Shown here one piece after another: positions 45,937 through 54,977 of a stretch of DNA of 64,000 bases. The DNA comes from Pedobacter faecalis (GTDB lineage: Bacteria; Bacteroidota; Bacteroidia; Sphingobacteriales; Sphingobacteriaceae): positions 1,178,001 through 1,242,000 of the forward strand of contig NZ_JARXOW010000001.1 in assembly GCF_030182585.1 (NCBI RefSeq). Reading direction: 5' to 3'. The number at the start of each line of letters is the position of its first letter. The stretch's first letter is position 1. The position numbers and the translations under genes were made by a program. The notes beneath the pieces were generated by a model that did no database searches, had not been told where the DNA came from, and worked only from the letters and a program-made list of their open reading frames with translations.

Positions 45937-47197
45937 ACGGGTAGTGATAACGGGAATGGGCGTGGTGGCGCCAAACGCTGTGGGCTTGCAGGCCCTCAGC
46001 GCAGCGCTCATGCAGGGCATTTCCGGTATACATCATGATCCTGAACTGGAGCGACTGGGCTTTTCCTGCCAGATTGCTGGCAAGCCGGAGGTTCCGGACC
46101 AAATGAAAGCAAAGTACTTCACGGAGCTGGAACTGAAGCAATTGAACAGCACCGGAATTTTATATGGCACCATCGCCGGAATGGATGCCTGGCAGGATGC
46201 TGGGCTTAAAATACTTGGCGCGGAGGAGCCGGACTGGGACAGCGGCGTGATCTTTGGCGCCGGAAACTCCGGGGTGGAGAAGTTTCGTGAGGCGATTTAT
46301 AAGATTGATGAGGGGCAGTTACGTCGACTCGGCAGCACGGTGGTGTCGCAGACCATGGCTAGCGGCGTGAGCGCCACCCTCGGCGGAAAACTCGGACTTG
46401 GTAACCAGGTGAGCAGCAACTCTGCTGCATGCACCACAGGAACTGAAAGCATTTTAAGCGCTTATGAGCGCATTAAATCTGGCGGAGCGATAAGAATGCT
46501 GTGCGGAAGCACAAGTGATGGCGGACCGTATATATGGGCGGGATTTGACGCAATGAAAGTCTGCACCTATAAACACAACGAAGAACCGCAGCGTGGATCC
46601 CGGCCTATGAGCGCAACGGCAAGCGGCTTTGTACCCGCCTGCGGCGCGGGGGCACTGGTGCTCGAATCGCTGGACGCGGCCCTTGAAAGAGGCGCAAGGA
46701 TATATGCGGAGGTGCTGGGGGGACATATCAATTCTGGCGGACAACGCGGTGGCGGAAGCATGACAGCGCCTAATTCTGCAGCCGTGCAGCGATGCATCCG
46801 CATGGCGCTGAAACAGTCAGGTGTTGAAGCTGAAGAGATAGACCTCATCAACGGGCACCTCACAGCCACCACTAAAGACCCGGTAGAGCTCGCGAACTGG
46901 TCGGCCGCCCTGAACCTCAAAGGCGCTGACTTCCCTTTCATAAATTCCCTGAAATCGCACACCGGACATTGCTTGAGCGCCGCAGGAAGTATTGAAAGCA
47001 TCGCTACGGTTTTGCAGCTCGATCAAGGCTTTGTATTTGCCAACCTGAATTGTGAAGACCTGCACCCCGATATTGCGGCGTTGATAGCACCAGATCGTAT
47101 TCCGCAGCGCATGCTCAAACGCGAGCTTCAGATAGCAGCTAAAGCCAGCTTCGGCTTTGGTGATGTAAATGCTTGTATCCTTTTTAAAAAGTATTGA
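45929..47197 (+). CDS. Beta-ketoacyl-ACP synthase (KAS II-like)
   Basis: This 422-residue ketosynthase has the C-H-H triad: C168 (SAACTTG), H310 (INGHLTATTKDP) and H347 (KSHTGHCLSAAG). The usual GTGT after the first His is LTAT, a divergent form. It elongates an acyl chain on the neighbouring ACP. It resembles FabF in length and layout but differs enough to be a specialised enzyme. It overlaps the dehydratase gene and is 16 bases from the ACP. Confidence 0.88.
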   Translation: MAKRVVITGMGVVAPNAVGLQALSAALMQGISGIHHDPELERLGFSCQIAGKPEVPDQMKAKYFTELELKQLNSTGILYGTIAGMDAWQDAGLKILGAEEPDWDSGVIFGAGNSGVEKFREAIYKIDEGQLRRLGSTVVSQTMASGVSATLGGKLGLGNQVSSNSAACTTGTESILSAYERIKSGGAIRMLCGSTSDGGPYIWAGFDAMKVCTYKHNEEPQRGSRPMSATASGFVPACGAGALVLESLDAALERGARIYAEVLGGHINSGGQRGGGSMTAPNSAAVQRCIRMALKQSGVEAEEIDLINGHLTATTKDPVELANWSAALNLKGADFPFINSLKSHTGHCLSAAGSIESIATVLQLDQGFVFANLNCEDLHPDIAALIAPDRIPQRMLKRELQIAAKASFGFGDVNACILFKKY

Positions 47198-47213
47198 AAC
47201 CTAACCGAATAAG

Positions 47214-47465
47214 ATGGACAATCAAAGTATTATTTCTCGACTGAAACCGATTTTGGATACCTACGTGGAGGACAAGGCGCTGCTGCAAGACATCAACGAA
47301 GACACCGATTTCATCCGGGACCTGAAGATCAATTCGGCTAACCTGGTAGATATCGTCCTGGATGTAGAGGAAGCCTTCGGCATTGTGATCGACAATGCGG
47401 CAATGGAGCGGATGCTGACCATCGGCGCGGCAATTACGATCATCAAAGAACAGCTGAACCCATGA
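47214..47465 (+). CDS. Acyl carrier protein
   Basis: This 83-residue acidic helical protein has the phosphopantetheine serine at S41 in a changed motif (INSANLVDIVLDVEEAF, in place of the usual DSL). The four-helix layout and the size are right. The stop overlaps the phosphopantetheinyl transferase start (ATGA), which supports its own dedicated modifying enzyme. Confidence 0.87.
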   Translation: MDNQSIISRLKPILDTYVEDKALLQDINEDTDFIRDLKINSANLVDIVLDVEEAFGIVIDNAAMERMLTIGAAITIIKEQLNP

Positions 47466-47929
47466 TCGGAAACGATATTGTAGACCTCCGGAAGGCCGAA
47501 AAGGAAAGCAACTGGCGCAGACCAGGCTACCTGGAAAAACTATTCACCCCCGAAGAACAAGCTATGATCCAGTCGGCCGCCCTGCCCGACCAGATGGTAT
47601 GGCTACTCTGGAGCATGAAGGAATCGGCTTACAAGATCATGTCGAGACGCCGGAACCTGCGAAGTTTTGCTCCGCGGAAGTTGGTCTGCCGCCATCTAAA
47701 CCTAACAGAGCAAAGCGCCGCCGGACAAGTCACATACGAGCAAGATCAATATTATACAAGCAGTATTGTCAATCCAGGCTACGTCTATACCATAGCCTGT
47801 GAACACAAAGATGATCTCGCAAAAGTCCACAGCATTATATCACCCCCGCACAGCAATTATGCTTACTCGCTAAGCGGATCGGTGAGCCACCACGGCAGAT
47901 ACCTGGCCCTGGCCGATCTAAGCCTGTAA
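47462..47929 (+). CDS. 4'-phosphopantetheinyl transferase superfamily protein
   Basis: This 155-residue enzyme has the two family motifs: IGNDIVDL (2-9) and WSMKESAYK (50-58), which bind magnesium and CoA. It is single-domain, shorter than Sfp (about 220) but longer than AcpS. It very likely activates the ACP just before it. The end overlaps the convergent ppx-like gene by 12 bases. Confidence 0.87.
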   Translation: MIGNDIVDLRKAEKESNWRRPGYLEKLFTPEEQAMIQSAALPDQMVWLLWSMKESAYKIMSRRRNLRSFAPRKLVCRHLNLTEQSAAGQVTYEQDQYYTSSIVNPGYVYTIACEHKDDLAKVHSIISPPHSNYAYSLSGSVSHHGRYLALADLSL

Positions 47930-48811
47930 GCGGCCCAGGTTTTCTTCAATCAGGAGATTGATCATACCATCGGCCAATCCCACACGGGGCACATAGATCT
48001 GTTTTACAGAAGTCCATTTCATCAGCGTCAAATAGATCTCCGCGGCGGGAATAATCACGTCTGCACGGTCGGGATTGAGCCCTAAAACGCCGATGCGTTC
48101 TTTCAGGGAATGACTGTTTAAAAAGTTATACACGCCGTTGAGTTTGATGAACGACAGTGGTGCGCCCTCTTTTTCGCCCGACATGCGGAAAAGCTTGTTG
48201 ATATTGCCCCCGGTACCAATCCCCGCGAGGTTTTTAAGGTTGCGTGTATGCTCGCGCACCCAGTCTTTCATGACATCCCAGGTTTCACGCTTGTCCTGAT
48301 TGTCCAGAATACGGATGGTACCGATATCAAACGAACGGGCTGCGACCAGCTCCTTGTTCACAAACACCGAAAGTTCTGTGCTTCCACCACCTACGTCGAT
48401 GTACAGGTAGTTTTTGCTGGCATCGAGGTTTTCTTCGATGTGATTGGCATAAATGATGTTCGCTTCACGCTGTCCGCCAATGATCTCCAGTTCCAGGCCT
48501 GCATGCTCCCGTACCCGCTTCACTACCTCCTCGCCGTTCAACGATTCGCGCATCGCTGAAGTGGCACAGGCCAGGTAGTGGCTCACCTGGTACACGTCCA
48601 TCAGATGCTTAAAAGCGGTCATGGTCTTCACCAGGTCTTCCGCTTTGCGGTCAGAGATCCGCTTGTCGAGAAAGGCATCATCGCCGAGTCTAAGCGGCAC
48701 ACGGATCAGGGTGTTTTTCTTATAGCGGTAGCCTGTCTCCCCAGGCGTTATATCGGCAATCAGCAGGCGCACGGCATTAGAGCCGATGTCTACGGCAGCA
48801 TATCTTAGCAT
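47918..48811 (-). CDS. Ppx/GppA family exopolyphosphatase
   Basis: This 297-residue protein has the actin-like ATPase fold. The phosphate-1 motif is AAVDIGSNAVRLLIAD (5-20), followed by YIDVGGGSTELSVF (phosphate-2, about 137-150) and GTGGNINKLFRM. It removes phosphate from the ends of polyphosphate or from pppGpp; it lacks the long C-terminal domain of E. coli Ppx. It overlaps the ppk1 stop by a base, so both are one transcript. Confidence 0.88.
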   Translation of the reverse strand: MLRYAAVDIGSNAVRLLIADITPGETGYRYKKNTLIRVPLRLGDDAFLDKRISDRKAEDLVKTMTAFKHLMDVYQVSHYLACATSAMRESLNGEEVVKRVREHAGLELEIIGGQREANIIYANHIEENLDASKNYLYIDVGGGSTELSVFVNKELVAARSFDIGTIRILDNQDKRETWDVMKDWVREHTRNLKNLAGIGTGGNINKLFRMSGEKEGAPLSFIKLNGVYNFLNSHSLKERIGVLGLNPDRADVIIPAAEIYLTLMKWTSVKQIYVPRVGLADGMINLLIEENLGRLQA

Positions 48812-50868
48812 CAGTGGTGTTTATTTTTCAGGTAATTATAGGTCTGAACCTGGGCCCTCACTTTTCGGTTGAGACGGTTCTTATGGTATTTATTATTGTT
48901 GAGACGGTTAATGTCGCGCGCCTTCACATTGTCCTGCAACTGGAACTCGATGATATCACGGATTTCCTGCTGCACCTCCTCATCGAGCACCGGGAAGCCC
49001 ACTTCCACGCGGTGTTCAAAGTTCCTGCTCATCAGATCGGCTGAAGAAAGAAACATTTCTTCCTTCCCGTTATTCCCGAAAATGAATACCCGGGCATGCT
49101 CCAGGAACTTATCGATAATGCTGATGACGGTGATGTTTTCGCTGTAGCCCGCCACGCCCGGGACCAGCGTGCATATGCCCCGTACAATCAAGCGGATCTT
49201 AACGCCTGCATTGCTGGCGTCGTATAGTTTCTGGACAATACCTTCGTCGGCCAGACTGTTCACTTTCAGGATCATATAAGCCGGCTTGCCCAGCTTTGCC
49301 ACCTTGATCTCCCGGTCTATAAGTCCATATATTTTGCTGCGCGACTCGAGCGGGGAAACGATAAGGTGCTTAAAACCCTTGGTTACCCTGCCCTCATTCA
49401 GGGCGGCAAAGAGCTTGATCAGATCACCGGTAATTTCCCGTCTACAGGTAAAGAGACTATGGTCGCAATACAGCTTCGCGGTCTTTTCGTTAAAGTTGCC
49501 CGTAGCGAGATTAGCGTAATAGACCGGCCTTCCTTTCTCCATGCGCTTAACCAGACAGATCTTGGAATGCACCTTATAGTCGGTAAGTCCGTAATGTACG
49601 TTAACACCCTCCTCTTGTAAGCGGCCGCTCCAGAAAATATTGGCCTGCTCGTCAAACCGTGCTTTCAGCTCTACAAGACAGTTCACTTTCTTCCCATTCT
49701 TAGCCGCGTTGATGAGCGCATTGATTACTTTCGAATTCTCGGCCAGGCGGTAAAGGGTAATGTTGATCTCCGTGACCTTAGGGTCAATGGCCGCCTCCCT
49801 CAGGAACAGGATGATATAGTCGTACGACTGGTAAGGCAGGTGGATGACGTAGTCGCGCGCTTTCAGCTTATTGATGATACTTTCGGTACGCCGCAGCCCG
49901 CTCACTTTAAGCGCCGGTGTGGGCGGGTAATTCAGTTCTGCAGAGCCCACGTTTGGAAAGGCGATAAAATCGCCAAAACGATGGTATCGGTTACCGGGGA
50001 TCAAACTCTCGGCTTCTATTTTTAGTTTGGCTACCAACACATTTAGCATATCAAAAGGCATGTCGGTATCGTAGAGCAAACGCATGGGCTTGCCTTTCTT
50101 GCGTTTGTCGAGGCTCGACTTTAGTTCCTCAATGAATTTGTCGCTTATGCTTTTGTCGATATCAAGCTCCGCATCGCGGGTGAGTTGTATGGAATAGGCT
50201 TCGATAATGTCGTAATTGAAGACATAAAAGATGTCGTCCAGACAATACTTGATGATGTCTTCGACCAGGATAATAAACTTGAGTCCGTTTGTTTCGGGCA
50301 GCACGAGGAACCGGGGAAGATCGGGCGGAAATTCAATAAGTGCATAGCGAGGCGCCTTTTTGGATGACTGCCTGGACAGGCGCACAAAGAAATACAGAAA
50401 CCTGTCTTTCAGCTCCGGAAATGGCTTGTCGAGATCGAGCATAATAGGCACAAGGGTCGACAAAATCCGGTCCCTGAAGTGATTGCGCACAAACTCACCG
50501 CGTGCCACGTTAAGTTGTGTTTCATTGACAATGAAGATCCTGTTCTGCGCCAGTTCGTTGATCAGCGTAGCTTGAAAAAGCTGCTCAAAATGGCGCTCCT
50601 GTTTTACCACAATATTCTTGATTTCGTTGAGCACCTTTTTGGGATTGAATCCGAGCAAGGCTTTAGACTTATCGTTGAGATTGGCCAGGCGGCTCATGGT
50701 GGCTACGCGAACCCGGTAAAATTCTTCCAGGTTTGATGAGAAAATAGACAGGAACTTGATCCGCTCAATGAGCGGCACAGTCTCATCTGCGGCTTCCTGC
50801 AATACCCGCTCGTTGAAATACAGCCAGCTGATTTCCCTGTTTAAAAACGGTGCCTTTTTTTTCGTCAT
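48811..50868 (-). CDS. ppk1: Polyphosphate kinase 1
   Basis: This 685-residue kinase makes polyphosphate from ATP. The N domain starts FLNREISWLYFNERVLQEA, the autophosphorylated histidine is H434 (YKVHSKICLV, E. coli H435), and HRVEVGFPV near the end completes the active site. It precedes ppx in one operon. About 7 kb away (37185-37940) lies the putative polyphosphate-using glucokinase, which would close a synthesis-use loop. Confidence 0.95.
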   Translation of the reverse strand: MTKKKAPFLNREISWLYFNERVLQEAADETVPLIERIKFLSIFSSNLEEFYRVRVATMSRLANLNDKSKALLGFNPKKVLNEIKNIVVKQERHFEQLFQATLINELAQNRIFIVNETQLNVARGEFVRNHFRDRILSTLVPIMLDLDKPFPELKDRFLYFFVRLSRQSSKKAPRYALIEFPPDLPRFLVLPETNGLKFIILVEDIIKYCLDDIFYVFNYDIIEAYSIQLTRDAELDIDKSISDKFIEELKSSLDKRKKGKPMRLLYDTDMPFDMLNVLVAKLKIEAESLIPGNRYHRFGDFIAFPNVGSAELNYPPTPALKVSGLRRTESIINKLKARDYVIHLPYQSYDYIILFLREAAIDPKVTEINITLYRLAENSKVINALINAAKNGKKVNCLVELKARFDEQANIFWSGRLQEEGVNVHYGLTDYKVHSKICLVKRMEKGRPVYYANLATGNFNEKTAKLYCDHSLFTCRREITGDLIKLFAALNEGRVTKGFKHLIVSPLESRSKIYGLIDREIKVAKLGKPAYMILKVNSLADEGIVQKLYDASNAGVKIRLIVRGICTLVPGVAGYSENITVISIIDKFLEHARVFIFGNNGKEEMFLSSADLMSRNFEHRVEVGFPVLDEEVQQEIRDIIEFQLQDNVKARDINRLNNNKYHKNRLNRKVRAQVQTYNYLKNKHH

Positions 50869-50959
50869 AAATGCTTGCGGACAGCGCGCGCGGCGCTAAG
50901 GCCAAAGCTGCAAATTATTATGTTAATTAATTGTTAATTCTTAAGCAGGCGATAGCACC

Positions 50960-51316
50960 TTATTTCTTTGTGCGGGGCGCGCGCGTTGCGGGCTTCCTGG
51001 CCGGCGCTTTAGGTTTAGGCTTAAGTGCTTCGGCGGCTTTTTCGGCTGTAGCTATAGGTTCAACCTTAACACTCTGTACCACGGGTTGGGGCGCCACCTT
51101 CGCTTCCTTATCCTGCTTCGCCTTTTTGGAAAGCTTTTTGGCGACAAACTTCCCTGCGATCTCTAATTCCTTCGTAAACTGCGCTGCGTCATGCCCCATA
51201 CTTGTGACCACTTCGCTGAACCTGCCGATCACACTTTTCTCCAATTGCTTACGCTCCGCTTTTTTTGCATCTTTTTTTGCATCTTTTTTTTGCACCTTTG
51301 GCTTGCTTGTTTTCAT
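50960..51316 (-). CDS. Lys/Ala/Pro-rich small protein
   Basis: This protein of 118 residues is rich in Lys, Ala and Pro: the first 30 (KKDAKKDAKKAERK) and last 40 residues (KPKPKAPARKPATRAPRTKK) are basic and probably disordered. A central helix (KSVIGRFSEVVTSMGHDAAQFTKELEIAGKFVAKKLSKK) separates them. The layout recalls histone H1-like proteins of bacteria, so nucleoid binding is a guess. ATG 51316 is chosen because the frame upstream is not plausible. It is divergent from yajQ. Confidence 0.65.
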   Translation of the reverse strand: MKTSKPKVQKKDAKKDAKKAERKQLEKSVIGRFSEVVTSMGHDAAQFTKELEIAGKFVAKKLSKKAKQDKEAKVAPQPVVQSVKVEPIATAEKAAEALKPKPKAPARKPATRAPRTKK

Positions 51317-51376
51317 ACTCAAGAATATTATTGATTTTGATCTAAAATATAAATTTTTCACCAGTAAGCCACAATT

Positions 51377-51868
51377 ATGCCTAGTTTCGATATTGTCAGC
51401 AAAGTAGACGCACAAACTTTTGATAACGCCATAAACAATGCCAAAAAAGAGATCCTGAACCGTTATGACTTCAGCACGTCTAAAAGCACGATAGACCACG
51501 ATAAAAAAACAAACGTGATTACGGTGGTGACCGAAGATGATATGCGCCTCAAAGCCATACAGGATGCTATTATTTCCAAAATGATCAAGCAGAACCTGGA
51601 TTCCGCAAGCCTGGATTTCGGCAAAGAGCAGTATGCCTCCGGGAATATGATCCGCAAGGAGATCAAGGTGAAGGAAGGGATCGATAAAGAAACGGCCAAG
51701 AAGATCGTAGCGCGCATTAAGGACAGCAAACTGAAGGTACAGGCCTCCATTATGGAAGACCAGGTACGTGTGCAGGGAAAGAACATTGACGACCTGCAGG
51801 CCGTAATTGCGTTATGCAGAAAGGAAGATTTCGGTCAGCCGCTTCAGTACATCAATATGAGAAGCTAA
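51377..51868 (+). CDS. YajQ family nucleotide-binding protein
   Basis: This 163-residue protein starts MPSFDIVSKVDAQTFDNAINNAKKEI and contains RYDFSTSKSTID and KEIKVKEGIDKETAKKIVARIKDSKLKVQAS, the YajQ family pattern. Some homologues bind cyclic di-GMP and transcription regulators. It is cytosolic. Its stop is one base from the convergent next gene. Confidence 0.92.
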   Translation: MPSFDIVSKVDAQTFDNAINNAKKEILNRYDFSTSKSTIDHDKKTNVITVVTEDDMRLKAIQDAIISKMIKQNLDSASLDFGKEQYASGNMIRKEIKVKEGIDKETAKKIVARIKDSKLKVQASIMEDQVRVQGKNIDDLQAVIALCRKEDFGQPLQYINMRS

Positions 51869-51869
51869 G

Positions 51870-53183
51870 CTATACGGTTTTTACGTCACCCTCGCTGTAA
51901 TCTTCAATATCGGTGATATAACCGTTGATGATCAGAAAGTCGAACAGCGGCCTGGCATCGGCGGTAACCGGCATATTGGCTGTGGTGATCACTTCTTTGG
52001 TCTTATTGTCGAGGAAAGGGTAAGCGAAAAGCTTTACATTTTTGTTGAACATATCGCTCACGTAGCTGAGTAGCTGACTGGTGTAGTTTTCGCCAAAATT
52101 GGTAGAGTTGAATACGAACTTCAGATTGTTGATGTTGGTGGAAATACCCACGCTTTTCGGGCGGCAGCGGTCGAGGTACTTCGCCAGTTTATTGTGACGC
52201 GCAAAGTTAGACACGATCACCTTATTGCCGGTACTGCACATCTCTTCCGCCCTTTGGGCCACTGCTTCAAGGTCCATTTCATCTGTTACAGCATCATTAG
52301 CTGAGAGTACGTTAGACATCAGTACTTCGATGAGCACGCTGAGGTTTTCCTCCTGCACGTTTTCGGTGCGTACAAACTGGTCGACCGCCTTATTAAGCAT
52401 GCTGAAATTGGGCTTGGATTTCTGTGCATACTTCGTCCTCAAAATCATGATGTCTTTCTTGTAAAGGAGATCTTTCGGCAGGCGGGGGCGGCCGGTAGCG
52501 TCAAATATCGCCGCATCTGAAAAATCTTTAACGATCAGGTACAGGTTGAGCAGGATATTGTTGATGTTCCTGAACGAAGGACCACTTACGGAAATCAGGT
52601 CGATCTCAACAGAACCAACCGTGAGGTTGTCGGCCAGCGACTCGATCATGGTTTTGGGATCATGGTTGTACTTGAAAGCAGCATACACGAGATTAACACC
52701 AATGATACCCAGCACGTTTTGCTGAAGCGCAGCATCAGTATCCAGCAGTCTGACATGAAAAATAATCTCATTAGGATCGCCCTGCGGCTCCAGCTGGAAC
52801 TTCAATCCTATCCACCCGTGCGGGTCGTTGGATTTATTGTAATTTAATGTGGTTACTGTATTGGCGAAGGCGAAGAAGGTGCGATCGTCGTACTTTGCTG
52901 TGTTCAGACGCTCGTTCAGCAGTCCATACTCATGATTAAGCATTTTCTGGAGGCGTGACTGGCTGACGTAGCGACCCGACTCTTCTGCCCCGTAGATGGC
53001 ATCACTGAAGGTCATGTCGTAGGCCGACATGGTCTTAGCCACCGTGCCTGATGCAGCCCCGGCTGTAAAAAAATTACGGGCTACTTCCTGTCCGGCCCCT
53101 ATCTCTGCAAAAGTTCCGTATATCTTCGGATTCAGGTTAATGTTCAGCGCCTTGCGTCTGGTGTCAAGAATTTCTCTTTCCAT
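51870..53183 (-). CDS. Conserved cytosolic protein of unknown function
   Basis: This 437-residue protein has no signal peptide, membrane segment or known motif. It starts MEREILDTRRKALNINLNPKIYGTFAEIGAGQEVARNFF and looks alpha/beta throughout. I recall closely similar proteins as widespread in Bacteroidota and annotated inconsistently, including wrongly as TonB-dependent receptors or nicotinate-nucleotide adenylyltransferase; neither fits this sequence. The conserved start (KIYGTFAEIGAGQEVAR) and the length suggest a core cellular role. Its -7 box ends four bases before the ATG, so it may be leaderless. Confidence 0.8.
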   Translation of the reverse strand: MEREILDTRRKALNINLNPKIYGTFAEIGAGQEVARNFFTAGAASGTVAKTMSAYDMTFSDAIYGAEESGRYVSQSRLQKMLNHEYGLLNERLNTAKYDDRTFFAFANTVTTLNYNKSNDPHGWIGLKFQLEPQGDPNEIIFHVRLLDTDAALQQNVLGIIGVNLVYAAFKYNHDPKTMIESLADNLTVGSVEIDLISVSGPSFRNINNILLNLYLIVKDFSDAAIFDATGRPRLPKDLLYKKDIMILRTKYAQKSKPNFSMLNKAVDQFVRTENVQEENLSVLIEVLMSNVLSANDAVTDEMDLEAVAQRAEEMCSTGNKVIVSNFARHNKLAKYLDRCRPKSVGISTNINNLKFVFNSTNFGENYTSQLLSYVSDMFNKNVKLFAYPFLDNKTKEVITTANMPVTADARPLFDFLIINGYITDIEDYSEGDVKTV

Positions 53184-53187
53184 CCTG

Positions 53188-53195
53188 CAAAATTA
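53188..53195 (-). promoter_or_regulatory. -7 box of the 437-aa gene
   Basis: TAATTTTG on the minus strand is an exact match, with only CAGG between it and ATG 53183. The -33 element is unclear. Confidence 0.5.
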
Positions 53196-53238
53196 AAGAA
53201 AGTAGCTGGTTTAGACGAGAAAATAACTACCTTGAGCA

Positions 53239-53246
53239 TAGATTTG
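53239..53246 (+). promoter_or_regulatory. -7 box of the ABC ATPase gene
   Basis: TAGATTTG matches TAnnTTTG, 24 bases before ATG 53271, for a leader of about 18 bases. The -33 box is weak. Confidence 0.5.
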
Positions 53247-53270
53247 TCTTATCAAGATACGGTCTTAATA

Positions 53271-54896
53271 ATGCTTATAGCCGACAACCTCAGCATCGTT
53301 TTCCGCAATACCGAAGATGACACCCACCTCATCGCGGTAAACGGGATTGACTTTAAGGTCGGACGCGGCCAGACGCTAGGTATCGTTGGCGAGTCTGGCT
53401 CCGGGAAGTCGGTTACTGCTTTCTCCATCCTGCAACTGCTTGACCCTGGTAAAACGATCATAGGCGGCAGCCTGCAGTTCGATAACCAGTCGCTTCTGGA
53501 TATGCCTGCGGATAGCATACGCAACATCAGGGGTAACAGGATCGCCATGATCTTCCAGGAGCCTATGACGGCGCTGAACCCGGTGTTTACCTGCGGACAT
53601 CAGGTGCAGGAAGTCATAACCCTTCATCAGAAAATGGGCATACAGGCAGCGAAAGAGAAAACCCTGGCCTTGTTTGCCGAGGTACAACTCCCCCAGCCTG
53701 AGCGGATATTCAGCAGCTACCCGCACCAGTTGTCGGGCGGGCAAAAACAGCGGGTGATGATTGCCATGGCGCTGAGCTGCAACCCGGAACTTCTGATTGC
53801 CGATGAGCCGACCACAGCGCTCGACGTGACCGTGCAAAAGGCTATTCTGGAACTACTTGCGCAACTGAAAAAGCAGCGAAACATGGCCATGATTTTCATC
53901 TCGCACGACCTGGCGGTGGTAAGTGAAGTGGCCGATGAAGTGGCGGTGATGTACCGGGGCAGCATCGTTGAGCAGCGGGCGGCGAGGGAATTGTTTGCCG
54001 ATCCGCAGCATCCTTACACGAAACACCTTATTGCCAACCGGCCTGCCGCAAAGATCGACTTAAGGGCAGAAACTGCTGCGAGGCGCCATGACTTATATCG
54101 GCAGACTCCTCTCCTCGAGATTAAAGCGCTGAATACCTGGCATGCCGGCAGACAGGGCTGGTCGGGTCCCGCAACCTACGTTAAGGCGGTAAATGACCTG
54201 AGCCTCGACATCTACCGGGGCGAAACGCTGGGTCTTGTGGGCGAGTCCGGATCGGGCAAGACCACACTGGGAAGAAGTATCCTCAGGCTGATAGAGCCTA
54301 AATCTGGCAGTATCCTGTTTGGGGGTGAAGACATCAGGCGGTTCCGCGGCCGGCAGATGCGACAAATGCGCCGCGATATGCAGATCATCTTCCAGGATCC
54401 CTACTCCTCCCTCAACCCGAACCTAACCGTGGGCCGGGCACTCACCGAACCCCTTGAGGTTCACGGCCTGATAGGAAACCGCAAAGCGCGAAGAGCATAT
54501 ATCTTGTCCCTGCTGGAACGCGTAGGACTCAATGCCACACACTTCGACCGTTATCCGCACGAGTTCTCCGGCGGACAGCGCCAGCGTATCGTGATTGCCC
54601 GTGCGCTCGCCTTGCAGCCAAAGTTTATCATCTGCGATGAATCGGTTTCAGCCCTCGATGTATCGGTGCAGGCCCAGGTGTTAGACCTGCTGAAGGAGCT
54701 GCAGGCGGAAATGGGCCTGACCTATCTGTTCATCTCTCATGATCTCGCGGTAATAAGGCAGATCTCCGACCGCATTGCGGTGATGAAAGCTGGGAGAATT
54801 GAGGAGATCGGCTTTCCGGAGCAGATCTTCACAGACCCCAAGACCGAGTACACAAGAGGCCTTATTCAGGCTATTCCGGGCAAAGATGCGTTCTAA
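53271..54896 (+). CDS. Fused oligopeptide ABC transporter ATPase (DppD-DppF type)
   Basis: This 541-residue protein is two ATPase domains in tandem, as in YejF/GsiA. The first has GESGSGKSV, LSGGQKQRV and LLIADEPTTALD; the second has GESGSGKTTLG, FSGGQRQRI and FIICDESVSALD. Oligopeptide-type linkers (NPRTxY and YTRGLIQAIP) follow each. It powers uptake of peptides or nickel. ATG 53271 is favoured; a TTG at 53232 is the longer start. Permease and binding-protein genes are not in the window, so its partners are elsewhere. Confidence 0.9.
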   Translation: MLIADNLSIVFRNTEDDTHLIAVNGIDFKVGRGQTLGIVGESGSGKSVTAFSILQLLDPGKTIIGGSLQFDNQSLLDMPADSIRNIRGNRIAMIFQEPMTALNPVFTCGHQVQEVITLHQKMGIQAAKEKTLALFAEVQLPQPERIFSSYPHQLSGGQKQRVMIAMALSCNPELLIADEPTTALDVTVQKAILELLAQLKKQRNMAMIFISHDLAVVSEVADEVAVMYRGSIVEQRAARELFADPQHPYTKHLIANRPAAKIDLRAETAARRHDLYRQTPLLEIKALNTWHAGRQGWSGPATYVKAVNDLSLDIYRGETLGLVGESGSGKTTLGRSILRLIEPKSGSILFGGEDIRRFRGRQMRQMRRDMQIIFQDPYSSLNPNLTVGRALTEPLEVHGLIGNRKARRAYILSLLERVGLNATHFDRYPHEFSGGQRQRIVIARALALQPKFIICDESVSALDVSVQAQVLDLLKELQAEMGLTYLFISHDLAVIRQISDRIAVMKAGRIEEIGFPEQIFTDPKTEYTRGLIQAIPGKDAF

Positions 54897-54977
54897 AAAC
54901 CAACAAAGTATCGGTTGAAATTGTTACCTTCGAAAACATTCATTGTTTTTAAACTTTGAAAAATTCACATGTAAACT

